Positions 31,226-39,773 of a stretch of DNA of 54,399 bases are shown here, piece after piece. Positions within the stretch are counted from its first letter, which is position 1; each line of letters begins with the position of its first letter. Both the position numbers and the translations under genes were made by a program. The DNA is from Edaphosphingomonas laterariae (lineage in GTDB: Bacteria > Pseudomonadota > Alphaproteobacteria > Sphingomonadales > Sphingomonadaceae): assembly GCF_900188165.1 (NCBI RefSeq), contig NZ_FZOS01000026.1, positions 1 through 54,399 on the forward strand, read 5' to 3'. The notes beneath the pieces are model-generated. The model did no database searches. It was given only the letters and a program-made list of their open reading frames with translations, and was not told where the DNA came from.

Positions 31226-32461
31226 TCACCAGATCGCGGTCTGGGGGATGGTCAACGTCTCGCCGTCGACCATGATGGTCCAGCCCGCGCCATCGGCCGC
31301 GAGCACGTCGAACACGCCGTAATGTGCCTGGCGATGATGATTGGGGCACAGCACCATGACGTTCGTAGCTTCAAGCACACCAGCCTGCAGCGTGCTCACC
31401 AGGATCACATGATGCGCTTCGGCATAAGGCTCACCGCTGCTTTTGACGAACGCGACCGCGTCGCGGCCGAGCGCCTCGCAGACCTGGCAGCGGTGCTTGC
31501 GTGCAGCTTTCACCTTGTCGCCGATCGGCCCGCGCTCGATCCGACGGCTGACCACGACGCGCCGCTTCGGAGGAAGGCTTGCGGTCATCGCTTGCAACGC
31601 CGTCAGCCCTGCGTGGGAGCGCGAACCTCGGATCGCCGTCAGGTCGAGCGGTGTGAACTCGGCCAGCTGCGCCAGATGGGCGAAGCCGGCTGCCGGAAAT
31701 GGGGTCGTTGCCCATTGCAGGCCTTTGCGCAGCAGGTCGAAAATATCGTCGCCTGGTAGGTCCTTCGCGATGACGGGCGCATCGAATGTGGCGAGGCGCT
31801 CGAGGCGCACGCGATATTCTGGCTTTGCGCCAAGCACCGGGTCGATAAAGAATTTGGGATCGGGCTCAGGCTGTTGCTTGGTAGCCTCCACGACTTCGAC
31901 CAGCGCTACGATCGCAGCCGGAGTCCCCTGATGGGCCGTTCGGCGGATCACGCCAAGATCGCCGAGCTGGATCAAATCGCGATCATGCGGAGTCACATAA
32001 TAGAGCAACGACCTCTCGCCCGATGATGCCCACGCATCAGCATCCCACCGCGTGGGATTGGCCTGGAAAATCCAGTATCCCGTCGGTGGGACCGATCGGC
32101 CCGGAGCGGATTTCGGTTGTGCCAGCGGCGCGAAGGTCTCGGGAACCGCCATGACGGGCTGGCTTGCTGCCTGCCACATGCGAAACGAGCGATATTTGCC
32201 TGCGGCATGGCGCAGCGTCGACATCGTTCGGTAGTAATCGCCTTTCGAGACAATGCCGGGTGGGAGCGGTTTTTTCGCCGCGCCGTCCTTGCTGGAATAT
32301 TGGAGCGCAGCGATCACCGCCGCCATCCCGTCGGCGTCGAAAGCGACATCAAGGTCGCCAAATGCGATTTCCAGCCGGTGAATGCGCGAAGTCTGGTTGC
32401 CCGTTGTCTTGTCGACGATCGGAAGAGTCCCTAGCCAGGCCCTATAGGCGTCTTCCTGCAT
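31226..32461 (-). CDS. EVE-HNH fusion: probable modification-dependent restriction endonuclease
   Basis: 411 residues from the ATG at 32461 (GGGGG just upstream); a TTG at 32473 is an alternative. Residues 1-120 are a domain I do not name (YRAWLGTLPIVDKTTGNQTSR...). Residues ~129-230 are an EVE/PUA-like domain starting YWIFQANPTRWDADAW; such domains bind modified bases. Residues 325-382 are an HNH nuclease with CQVC, AEAHHVIL, NVMVLCPNHH (C-x2-C, HH, N, C-x2-H), so the zinc site and catalytic His are present. EVE-HNH fusions are known type IV restriction enzymes that cut DNA with modified cytosines, as carried by some phages. It is the first gene of the hamA-hamB operon, with 12 bases to hamA. 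Confidence 0.82.
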   Translation of the reverse strand: MQEDAYRAWLGTLPIVDKTTGNQTSRIHRLEIAFGDLDVAFDADGMAAVIAALQYSSKDGAAKKPLPPGIVSKGDYYRTMSTLRHAAGKYRSFRMWQAASQPVMAVPETFAPLAQPKSAPGRSVPPTGYWIFQANPTRWDADAWASSGERSLLYYVTPHDRDLIQLGDLGVIRRTAHQGTPAAIVALVEVVEATKQQPEPDPKFFIDPVLGAKPEYRVRLERLATFDAPVIAKDLPGDDIFDLLRKGLQWATTPFPAAGFAHLAQLAEFTPLDLTAIRGSRSHAGLTALQAMTASLPPKRRVVVSRRIERGPIGDKVKAARKHRCQVCEALGRDAVAFVKSSGEPYAEAHHVILVSTLQAGVLEATNVMVLCPNHHRQAHYGVFDVLAADGAGWTIMVDGETLTIPQTAIW

Positions 32462-32814
32462 ATCCCCCGCCAAAATCCGGTCACGTTGGGCGCCCCCGCG
32501 CCTAGACGATCACCATAGTATCTTCAGTTTATCTTGTCGCGATTGGCTTGCCCCCGTCGTGTTTTTTGCTTCGGATTCTGGACCCACTGTCGCTTTCCCT
32601 CAATCGTGCTTCCCACTGTGTCACCTTTGCGGCATGCAACTGAGACATTGGGGATTTGGGTCGGCCTGGGGATCGAATGACCGCTTTTCAGGTTCAGCTT
32701 CCCACTAGACGACTTTCCAAATTGTCCGCCATTCCCGACGGACGGGGCAATGCTGAAATTCTCGATAGAGTGCTGCTGAGCGAATCTGGAACCGTGGAAT
32801 GATGGGGCTGGTTT
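32462..32814. other. Intergenic region between the defence operon and the transfer operon
   Basis: 353 bases, AT-richer than its neighbours, with no credible gene. GCTTCCCACT occurs twice (32608-32617 and 32697-32706, direct). The promoter of the minus-strand EVE-HNH operon should lie at its left end, and the end of the conjugation operon at its right end. It looks like the junction of two modules, possibly with decayed mobile-element sequence; I cannot identify the element. Confidence 0.4.
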
Positions 32815-33699
32815 TTATCGGCTGCGAGATCGCTGGATAGGCGGGTGAACCTTAGACGATTCCTGTCGGGTAGATGCAACTTCGACCGGCTTTCGCTCGC
32901 GCGCTTCCCTGACCATGGCAGGGCGAATATGATGACCCTGCTCGATGTGGCTTTGTAGTTTCTTGGTCGCGACGTTCATCACCCGTGAGATCGCCGCAGG
33001 ATCGTCGAATAATGCGGTTCGCACCACCGCCTCGATGATCCTCAGCTGACTTTGCGCGGCTCGTTCGTTTCTGTACCCGGCCGCGGCCGGACGGGATCGC
33101 GCGGACCGCTCGCGAGCGTGTGCCTCATCTCGACCGGACTTCTGGGCGACTGGCGGAACGGTCGCCGGCGCGATGCTGTTGCGGCTATTGTCTCGCCGAA
33201 GGCGGTCCAGCTCTTGCAGATCGCGCTCGTTCGGCCGATATCCGTGCACTTCCAAGCCTTGGCGGCTGGCCTCGAGCCATGCCGCCCGGCGGAAGGCCTC
33301 GCTGCCGGTGACATGAACGTTCGACCAGCCGCGATGGCGCGCGATGGCGACGAGATCACGCACAACCTCTTCGCTCTCGTTCGAGGTGACAAGGCGTCGC
33401 CCCTGGTCCCGAAATGCAGGTTCTTTGGCCTGGGCCGTCGTGAAGTAAGCCGGCTCGCCCGACCATTTGCTGGTCGACGAAAAGTAGCGTTTTTGCAGCG
33501 CCTCAGGCATGTCGCCGGTCGAAACCGATCGGGAAGGTGGCTGACCCTTCTCCCTGGCAGTGCCGCGGGCCTCAGGTGCTTCGGGGATGCGGTCGGGCGC
33601 GCCGGTCTTAGAACGCGTCGAGGAGGGACCCTCACCGATTGAAATGGCATTGCCGCGTTTCCTGGCATTACGCGGGTTCTCGGATTTTTCAGCGGACAT
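32815..33699 (-). CDS. Stand-alone LPD7-domain protein of the transfer operon
   Basis: 294 residues. The central region is an LPD7-type domain: MPEALQKRYFSSTSKWSGEP, then AFRDQGRRLVTSNESEEVVRDLVAIARHRGWSNVHVTGSEAFRRAAWLEASRQGLEVHGYRPNERD. LPD7 is normally found at the C-terminus of long conjugative relaxases. The flanks are disordered and basic. The ATG at 33699 overlaps virD4 by 11 bases, so this is the last gene of the virB operon. It may be the detached C-terminal part of the relaxase encoded at 15.8 kb, acting in trans as an adaptor. Confidence 0.8.
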   Translation of the reverse strand: MSAEKSENPRNARKRGNAISIGEGPSSTRSKTGAPDRIPEAPEARGTAREKGQPPSRSVSTGDMPEALQKRYFSSTSKWSGEPAYFTTAQAKEPAFRDQGRRLVTSNESEEVVRDLVAIARHRGWSNVHVTGSEAFRRAAWLEASRQGLEVHGYRPNERDLQELDRLRRDNSRNSIAPATVPPVAQKSGRDEAHARERSARSRPAAAGYRNERAAQSQLRIIEAVVRTALFDDPAAISRVMNVATKKLQSHIEQGHHIRPAMVREARERKPVEVASTRQESSKVHPPIQRSRSR

Positions 33700-35653
33700 G
33701 GGCTGCCCTTTCCTGCATTACTGATATGGAGGCCGGCCCGGTCGGTGGCACAAGCGCTCGCTCGACCATCGCCGATACGAAGGCGATCGCGGCGGCCTCA
33801 TCGCCCGGCGGCGGCAGTTCGGCCAGGTCGCTTAGAACCAGCATGTCATCCGTTATCTCGGCGGCGCCCGCCAGCTCGGCGTCGGTCATTTCCCGCATCG
33901 CTATTTCCTCCTGTATGGCGCCCCCCGAGCTTGTCGCTGGTTGCGGTTGGGTGCCGCTCCGTTCAGGCGTGCCAGCGCCATGCTGCGCTGAAGCCGGCGC
34001 GGGGGCAGAAAGCATTGCCGCAATTGGACGTGCGGACAGCAGGGGCGGAGCAATCACCCGCCGCGTGAAGCGCGGCATCCGGTAATAGGCGATCTTGCGC
34101 CCTCGAATTGGGGGGATGCCGGCGCGGAGAAGCAGGAGCTCGCTTTTCGGCAGCTGCATGAGCTCTTGGGGCAGCAGGAGCGCGCGGCGCTGGTCAGATT
34201 CCGAGATGCTTCGGTTCGCCAGCAGTCCGTGGATGGTGCGGCTGCGGGATTTCACGTTCATCGTGAAAAAGCCGAGCCGCTCGGAAAGTTCGTTCGCGAC
34301 CTTCAGTTCCTTCGGCGTGAAGACCACTTCAAGGCCGCAATTGGCGATGATCTCGTCGGTGACGTCGGGACCGTAGATGGCGCGAAGCTGGGATCGGCTC
34401 TGAATGACCGGAACCAGGCGCAGGCCGTAGCCGGCGACGTAGGAGAAGCCGCTTGCAATCACCGAGGCTTTTCCGAGCCTGGCAAACTCGTCGAGCAGGA
34501 CCAGGACCGGGATATTGCTCGCGCCATCAGGAAGGTCGCGGGTGTTGAGATCCACAAGCTGTTGCAGAAACAGGCTGTAGATCGGCGCGATGCGGTCGAT
34601 ATTGTCCGGCGACACGCCGAGGTAAATCGACATGCGCCGACGCCGCACCTCGCGCAGGTCGAAGTCACTCTCCGAGGTAGCGGCATCCACCATGGGGTTC
34701 AGCCAGAGGTTGAGCCGGGCCGTGATCGTCTGCTTGATACCCGAGAATGTATTGTCCGAGGCCGAGGCAAAATCCTGGATCGCGGACACGCACGCTTGGC
34801 TGAGGCGCTGGCCGACCCTGCGGGTCTCCTGAAGCGTTACGGGAAGGTCGCTTTTGGGATCACCGGTCGTAAGGCGGCGATAGATCTCGCCGATCGTGAA
34901 AGGCAGGCCCGGATTGGATGCGACCAGGGCGCCGACGCCGATGAAGGCCGCTCGCGCGGCCTCCGCCCAGAATGGATCGGATCGCTCCGGCGCCGGAAAA
35001 AGCATACCCGCGATCTTCTGCAGCTCGTTGACGACCTCGGTGTCATCGGTCCGCCTGATGTGCGCCAGAGGGTTGTACCGTGCCGTCCGCCCCTCCACGT
35101 CGAGCGGGTCGAACAGGTGCACAGCCTGTCCGGCGCGCGCACGATAGCCCGCGCTTGCACCCCAATTCTCCCGCTTCACGTCGAGCACGACCACCGAGTC
35201 CGGCCAGGTCAGCAGATTCGGTATGACGACGCCGACGCCCTTCCCCGCGCGCGTGGGCGCCTCGAGCAGGACATGCTCGCTCCCGCCGAATATCAGGAAA
35301 CGTCCAGCCTTGCGACCAACGACGATCCCGGCAGCGGCGCGGAGCCCTTCCCGCCGGATTTCGCCCTCGCGCGCAAAGCGGGCTGTACCGTGCAACGCCG
35401 GCCCGCGGCGCAAGATCGCGATCGCGACTATCCCGACCACAACGGCGCCCGCGAGCGCCCCGCGCTTCAACCACTCGATAAGCAACGGGTCCGCCCGATA
35501 GTACCACAGCCACGCGGGCAAGGCGGTGATGTCCGTGTTGGGGCCGACCTGGCCCAGTCCAAAGAGGGCGACCAGCACGGCGATGGCGCAGCACAGCAAC
35601 GCCCCGCCGGCGACGGACAGGCCGACCGCCCAACGATTACGCTGCCCCGGCAT
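33689..35653 (-). CDS. virD4: VirD4/TraG-type coupling ATPase
   Basis: 654 residues from the ATG at 35653. Two N-terminal transmembrane segments (GLSVAGGALLCCAIAVLVAL and ALAGAVVVGIVAIAIL) anchor it in the inner membrane, followed by the cytosolic ATPase with Walker A APTRAGKGVG near residue 135 and Walker B PVLVLLDEFARLGK. It brings the relaxase-DNA complex to the secretion channel. The frame is open to 35731, but the ATG at 35653, overlapping the virB11 stop by 17 bases, directly precedes the first membrane helix. The C-terminal ~80 residues are Pro/Ala-rich and acidic. Confidence 0.94.
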   Translation of the reverse strand: MPGQRNRWAVGLSVAGGALLCCAIAVLVALFGLGQVGPNTDITALPAWLWYYRADPLLIEWLKRGALAGAVVVGIVAIAILRRGPALHGTARFAREGEIRREGLRAAAGIVVGRKAGRFLIFGGSEHVLLEAPTRAGKGVGVVIPNLLTWPDSVVVLDVKRENWGASAGYRARAGQAVHLFDPLDVEGRTARYNPLAHIRRTDDTEVVNELQKIAGMLFPAPERSDPFWAEAARAAFIGVGALVASNPGLPFTIGEIYRRLTTGDPKSDLPVTLQETRRVGQRLSQACVSAIQDFASASDNTFSGIKQTITARLNLWLNPMVDAATSESDFDLREVRRRRMSIYLGVSPDNIDRIAPIYSLFLQQLVDLNTRDLPDGASNIPVLVLLDEFARLGKASVIASGFSYVAGYGLRLVPVIQSRSQLRAIYGPDVTDEIIANCGLEVVFTPKELKVANELSERLGFFTMNVKSRSRTIHGLLANRSISESDQRRALLLPQELMQLPKSELLLLRAGIPPIRGRKIAYYRMPRFTRRVIAPPLLSARPIAAMLSAPAPASAQHGAGTPERSGTQPQPATSSGGAIQEEIAMREMTDAELAGAAEITDDMLVLSDLAELPPPGDEAAAIAFVSAMVERALVPPTGPASISVMQERAAHVR

Positions 35654-36641
35654 CGCCCACCTTTGGTTGGAAGTAGACCTCCTCCACCTCGAAACGGCCG
35701 CCATGACGCCGGGTCTGGACGACAACATCAATCAGCATTCGGAGCAGTCCGCGGATGTCATCGCGCGCGAGATCGCGGCCGCCCTCGGACTCCTTGACGA
35801 GTAGCGTCAGCTGCTCGAATGCGCCCGCAGCCGAGCCGGCATGAACCGTGGTGATCGACCCAGGGTGCCCGGAGTTGACGTTGCGCAGGTAGAAGAAGGC
35901 GGTGCCATCGCGCAGCTCCTGCAGGAGGATGCGGTCCGGGCGCATGCGCATCGCGCTTTCGAGGAGTTGCTTGGGACCGACCTTTGCAAGGCCCTGCCCT
36001 TCGCTCGAATAGACCATGTGAACGACATTGCGATGGGGCACGATGAGTTCGCGCGTGTCCTCGATCGTAAGCAGTCGTTCGCCGTGCGGAATAAGCTGAA
36101 CGAGCGCCTTTGCCAAAGTCGTCTTGCCCGACCCGGTTGCGCCGCTAACGAGGATATTCTTGCGCGCCGCGACCGCGACTTTGAAGAAGGCTGGCCAATC
36201 GCCCGCGTCACGCAGGGCGACCAACTCGGCGTCGGTTTCGGTGAGCCCCCGGGCGCTCACGCGCGTCGTGTCAAAGAGGCCCGCGCGTGCGAGCTGGTCG
36301 ATCGGCAGGGTTACGGTCGAGGGTTTGCGTATCGTAAAGGAAGGGCAGCCGCTCGGCGTCACCGACGGGATCACAATCTGGCAGCGCTCCCCACCCGGTA
36401 GCACGGTCGAACAGATCGGCGTCTGCCCATCGATGTCCTGGTGCGTGAAGCTTGCGGCGGCGACGGCGAGCGTTCCAAGCCACTCGCTGTCGAGTTCAGA
36501 CAGCTCATGCCATCGCCACCCCTGCCGATCCTCGATTCCTGCCTCGCCCGGGCGGTTGATGACTAGCTCGGTTACATCATCCGGCTCCAGCAGCGGAAGG
36601 AGCGGTTCGAGATAGTGGCGAAGGACCGCGGTGTCGCGCAT
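35637..36641 (-). CDS. virB11: VirB11 traffic ATPase
   Basis: 334 residues. The N-terminal domain reads LEPDDVTELVINRPGEAGIED, a typical VirB11 start. Walker A SGATGSGKTTLAKAL lies at ~166-180, then LLTIEDTRELIVPH and DRILLQELRDGTAFFYLRNVNSGHPGSITTVHA, the Asp box and His box. It forms a hexamer on the inner face of the inner membrane and switches the T4SS between pilus building and DNA transfer. It lies 3 bases after virB10 and overlaps virD4. Confidence 0.96.
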   Translation of the reverse strand: MRDTAVLRHYLEPLLPLLEPDDVTELVINRPGEAGIEDRQGWRWHELSELDSEWLGTLAVAAASFTHQDIDGQTPICSTVLPGGERCQIVIPSVTPSGCPSFTIRKPSTVTLPIDQLARAGLFDTTRVSARGLTETDAELVALRDAGDWPAFFKVAVAARKNILVSGATGSGKTTLAKALVQLIPHGERLLTIEDTRELIVPHRNVVHMVYSSEGQGLAKVGPKQLLESAMRMRPDRILLQELRDGTAFFYLRNVNSGHPGSITTVHAGSAAGAFEQLTLLVKESEGGRDLARDDIRGLLRMLIDVVVQTRRHGGRFEVEEVYFQPKVGDAGAA

Positions 36642-36644
36642 GGC

Positions 36645-37874
36645 TTACCGCCGCAGTTCCAAATTGTAGACGTCGGCGAAGTTGAAGTCTTTGGCTACGA
36701 AGATACCGACCTCCTCGCCCTGGTTCTTCTTCAGCACCGGCCGGATGTTGATGTTGTTCTGCAGCGCGATCGCGGCGCCTTCGCTCGGCGCGCGCGTCAC
36801 ATTGTTGAAATTGCCGTTGCCGCTCGAGGCGGCCTGCCCGGCAATATAGGCGGCATCATCGACGAGGGAGAGCAGGAGCGCGCCGCCGAACCGTGCCCAG
36901 AAGAAGCTGTCGACCGCCCCAGCGAGCCCGGCGCGCCCAAGGGCATCGGAACCAGGCGAGGCAAGGTCGATGCGGACGCCTTGCGGCGTCACCGCCCGCG
37001 TCCAAAGCACAAAGAGGCGGTTCTGCCCTTGTTGGATCCCCCCGCGATATTCGCCGAGCACGCGCGTACCCTTTTCCATCAGCACGACCCGGCCATTCTC
37101 GGAGTAGACATCGCGGGGGATCAGGCAGGATGTATATCCAGGCTGCGCGGAGTTGATGGCCGTCTGAAGGACGCAAGGGATCAATGTGCCCGCGGTGATC
37201 AGGAAGTTCCGATTGGGGAGCATCGAGGCTCGCGCTTCGCCGATCGCCGAACTCTGCCGCAGCACGTCCAGCGCGTTGGGCGCCCCGCCCTCGGCACTCG
37301 CTGGAATTCCTGAAATCTCGGCCGGTTGCGCGCCCGAGGGAACTCCCGCTGGGTCCTGAGAGGGCCTGCCGCCGAGATTGCGCCCGCCATAGGCGATGAG
37401 TGTAGACCGTCGCGCCTGGTCAGCGAGGTTGGGCCGGGCCGCCGCCCCTCCTGTCGGTCCCGGCGCGGCTCCCGCCTGCATGGCAGGGACGATCTGACCG
37501 TCGGGGCCAGGAACGGCCGTTTGAGGATTGAGAACCGGCGCGTTGGGATCGCTTCCGCCGACGCCCAACGGTCGAGGCTGCGGCGCAACGGCTGCGTAAT
37601 CGACGGTTTCCCGCGCGACGATATCGCGCCGTTCACGGGCCGCCCCGCCCGGGGCCGTGAGATCACGATTGGAGGCCTGCTGGCTTGTCCCGGAATTCAC
37701 CCACAAGATGCCGAGCACCATTGCGGTGCCGGCAAAAATCAGAGCCGTATTGCGCTTGGCAGGCGTCATTCCGCCGATCGGCTCGATACCGCGCTCGTGC
37801 AGAATCTCGTCCCTTTCCGGTGTGACATCGGCGCCGGGCAGAGGGCGCGAAACAGGGGATGGATCTTCGGCCAT
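36645..37874 (-). CDS. virB10: VirB10 core-complex protein
   Basis: 409 residues: a short cytoplasmic N-terminus, one transmembrane helix (NTALIFAGTAMVLGILWVNSG, ~40-60), a long periplasmic proline/glycine-rich linker, and the conserved C-terminal beta-barrel domain (SSAIGEARASMLPNRNFLITAGTLIPCVLQTAINS, then VLMEKGTRVLGEYRGG and VLWTRAVTPQGVRIDLASPGSDALGRAGLAGAVD). It spans from inner to outer membrane and relays ATP-driven changes to the channel. It is separated from virB9 and virB11 by 3 bases on each side. Confidence 0.96.
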   Translation of the reverse strand: MAEDPSPVSRPLPGADVTPERDEILHERGIEPIGGMTPAKRNTALIFAGTAMVLGILWVNSGTSQQASNRDLTAPGGAARERRDIVARETVDYAAVAPQPRPLGVGGSDPNAPVLNPQTAVPGPDGQIVPAMQAGAAPGPTGGAAARPNLADQARRSTLIAYGGRNLGGRPSQDPAGVPSGAQPAEISGIPASAEGGAPNALDVLRQSSAIGEARASMLPNRNFLITAGTLIPCVLQTAINSAQPGYTSCLIPRDVYSENGRVVLMEKGTRVLGEYRGGIQQGQNRLFVLWTRAVTPQGVRIDLASPGSDALGRAGLAGAVDSFFWARFGGALLLSLVDDAAYIAGQAASSGNGNFNNVTRAPSEGAAIALQNNINIRPVLKKNQGEEVGIFVAKDFNFADVYNLELRR

Positions 37875-37877
37875 GGC

Positions 37878-38735
37878 TCATTCCTGCGGATGTGTGATGG
37901 TGCGCTCGACATGGGGCGAGCCGGTGTTCGTCCCATGGTCGGCCCCATAAGGCTCCGGTGCCTGATTATAGATGCACAGCACCTCCCCGCCTCGCCGAAG
38001 GCGCAATTGACGCGCCACTAGATGGACGACGACGAATTCGTCGCGGACGTCGAAGGGGACCAGCGTTTCCGACCCGTCGGGTCGCACCAGATATATAGCT
38101 GGCACTTCGCGGTTCGCCGGGAAACGCAGGACCGTGAACTGCCCGTTGTCGGAGACTTCCGACGGCTGGAGCTCGCTGGCGCCCTGAACCTTGTAGTTCA
38201 TGTTGCGAGGCCCCTCGATGACCGCGTGATCAAGGGCGCCGCGAACGGCCCGGGCCTCCAGGGTAGCCGCCTGCATGGCCATCTGCGCGGCCCTGAGACG
38301 CTCCGCGCGTGCGGCGTCATCCTTGGGGTATCGGAACCGGACCTGAAAATAGGCTTGCCCGTTGCGGCCCGTGATGGGCCCGCTCCGGGCGGTCAGCTCA
38401 AATGCATAGCTGCGCAGTTCGCCGCCTCGCGACGTGGTGACTATGAGATTGGTCGGTCCGGCCCGCTCGCGGGGTTTGAGGAAGAGGATATGGCCGGCAA
38501 CGGCCACCTCCCATGAGACCGTATCGCCGAGCGCGACATGCTGGATCGTCTCATCGTCGCTCAAGACAATTTGTGTTGCCGTCCGGAAGGTGCCGACAAT
38601 CCGATAGACCTGGGTCTCCTCATATTCGACGAACTTGACCCGCGGGTCTGATGCAGCACCTCGCGGAACCTCGACCGCGCGCGCCGCCGCTACGGGTACG
38701 AGCGCGCAAATGATGACGGCAGAGAGCGCCTTCAC
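37878..38735 (-). CDS. virB9: VirB9 outer-membrane core protein
   Basis: 285 residues from the GTG at 38735, which overlaps the virB8 stop (GTGA) and starts right at a signal peptide (VKALSAVIICALVPVAAARA); the frame is open further upstream but only inside virB8. The mature protein has the N-terminal VirB9 domain (DPRVKFVEYEETQVYRIVG) and the C-terminal domain (GNFRFPANREVPAIYLVRPDGSETLV-like) that contacts VirB7 and VirB10. Confidence 0.95.
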   Translation of the reverse strand: MKALSAVIICALVPVAAARAVEVPRGAASDPRVKFVEYEETQVYRIVGTFRTATQIVLSDDETIQHVALGDTVSWEVAVAGHILFLKPRERAGPTNLIVTTSRGGELRSYAFELTARSGPITGRNGQAYFQVRFRYPKDDAARAERLRAAQMAMQAATLEARAVRGALDHAVIEGPRNMNYKVQGASELQPSEVSDNGQFTVLRFPANREVPAIYLVRPDGSETLVPFDVRDEFVVVHLVARQLRLRRGGEVLCIYNQAPEPYGADHGTNTGSPHVERTITHPQE

Positions 38736-39430
38736 CGGATCACCTCCGGATCGGCACGGTAGTTCTCGACCTGGAATCCCAGCGGGTTCCGGTAGCGATC
38801 GCCCTCCGCCATGGGCGCGTTGGCGTAGGCGAATGTGATCGTGGCGATCCAATCGGTGTTCTGCGTGTCGGTCTCGGTCAGGACTGTCCGGGTGAAGCGG
38901 ACGTTGGCGACCCGATCGTTGATGAAGGCAATGTTGCGAACGCGCGCTTGCACGACCGCATTCTTGCCCCAGACATTTTGGGGACTTGCACCATTGTTGC
39001 TGCTGTAAAAGCGCGCCCAGCGCTGCTGCTCGGTCGGTTGCGAGAGGATAGTCACAAACCGAAAGTTTTCCTCGGCCGCTGCCGGAATCCAGCTTTCGCG
39101 GGTTCTCACATACTGGGCGAGGAAATATTTGGTGACCGCCTCATCATAGCGCATCGGCCGCTGGGTGAGCGCGGTCTGGACGTCCACTGCGCCGGTGGTC
39201 TGATTGACGCGAATAACATAGGGCACGACGGTTTTGAGGGGCGTCAATGCGGCAACCGCAAAGATCGATGCCGCAGCCAGGAGCGAGGCGATGACTGCGA
39301 TGCTCCACGCGATACGGGTCGAGCGCAGCGCGTTCCGGATTCTGTCCTGATCCCAGCTTCGCGCGTCTCGGAAATAGCGCTGCAATCCCGACGCCGGCAC
39401 GGCCTCCGATTGATCATCAGCAGCTCGCAT
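38732..39430 (-). CDS. virB8: VirB8 inner-membrane assembly protein
   Basis: 232 residues: a cytoplasmic N-terminus (LQRYFRDARSWDQDRIRNAL), one transmembrane segment (AWSIAVIASLLAAASIFAVAALTPL) and a periplasmic NTF2-like domain (VVPYVIRVNQTTGAVDVQTAL, EAVTKYFLAQYVRTRESWI). This is the standard VirB8 layout and length. It overlaps virB7 by 14 bases and virB9 by 4. Confidence 0.95.
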   Translation of the reverse strand: MRAADDQSEAVPASGLQRYFRDARSWDQDRIRNALRSTRIAWSIAVIASLLAAASIFAVAALTPLKTVVPYVIRVNQTTGAVDVQTALTQRPMRYDEAVTKYFLAQYVRTRESWIPAAAEENFRFVTILSQPTEQQRWARFYSSNNGASPQNVWGKNAVVQARVRNIAFINDRVANVRFTRTVLTETDTQNTDWIATITFAYANAPMAEGDRYRNPLGFQVENYRADPEVIR

Positions 39431-39758
39431 AGCGCGGCTCCCTAGGTGCGAACGAGACCTTGTCGCCCGAGGTTGACGGCGATGGCACAGGGGGCGGCGG
39501 GGGCGGATCGCTATCTCGTGGATGGGACAGGGGCGGTATGGGCGGCGCGGCTCTCGGCGCCGTGGTGGCAGGCACCGGCGAGCCGGGCAGGACGCTTCCG
39601 TAGATGTTTACATCGCGCAGGTGACGCCCATTGCACACCGCGAGCTTCTTGGGTCCGGAAGCACAGCCGGCGAGGGCCAGCATAACCAGACATGCACCCA
39701 CGCAAGTGGGACGGTGGCGGGAGATCGAGGCGGGAATTCGCGGAAAAAGGAAAGTCAT
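39417..39758 (-). CDS. virB7: VirB7-type lipoprotein
   Basis: 113 residues. The lipobox LALAGC at residues ~27-32 follows a basic, hydrophobic leader, so the mature protein is a small outer-membrane lipoprotein. The rest is proline-rich (PPIPPLSHPRDSDPPPPPPVP), and a second cysteine sits at the C-terminus. VirB7 stabilises VirB9. The identification rests on the lipobox and on the place between virB6 and virB8; it is longer than the ~45-55-residue classical VirB7 because of the proline-rich region. Confidence 0.8.
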   Translation of the reverse strand: MTFLFPRIPASISRHRPTCVGACLVMLALAGCASGPKKLAVCNGRHLRDVNIYGSVLPGSPVPATTAPRAAPPIPPLSHPRDSDPPPPPPVPSPSTSGDKVSFAPREPRYASC

Positions 39759-39773
39759 AATGATGATGCCTCG

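Noticed and set aside
34166-35797. Long plus-strand frame of 543 codons opposite virD4
   Set aside because: It is antisense to a fully recognisable virD4; the translation shows no domain.
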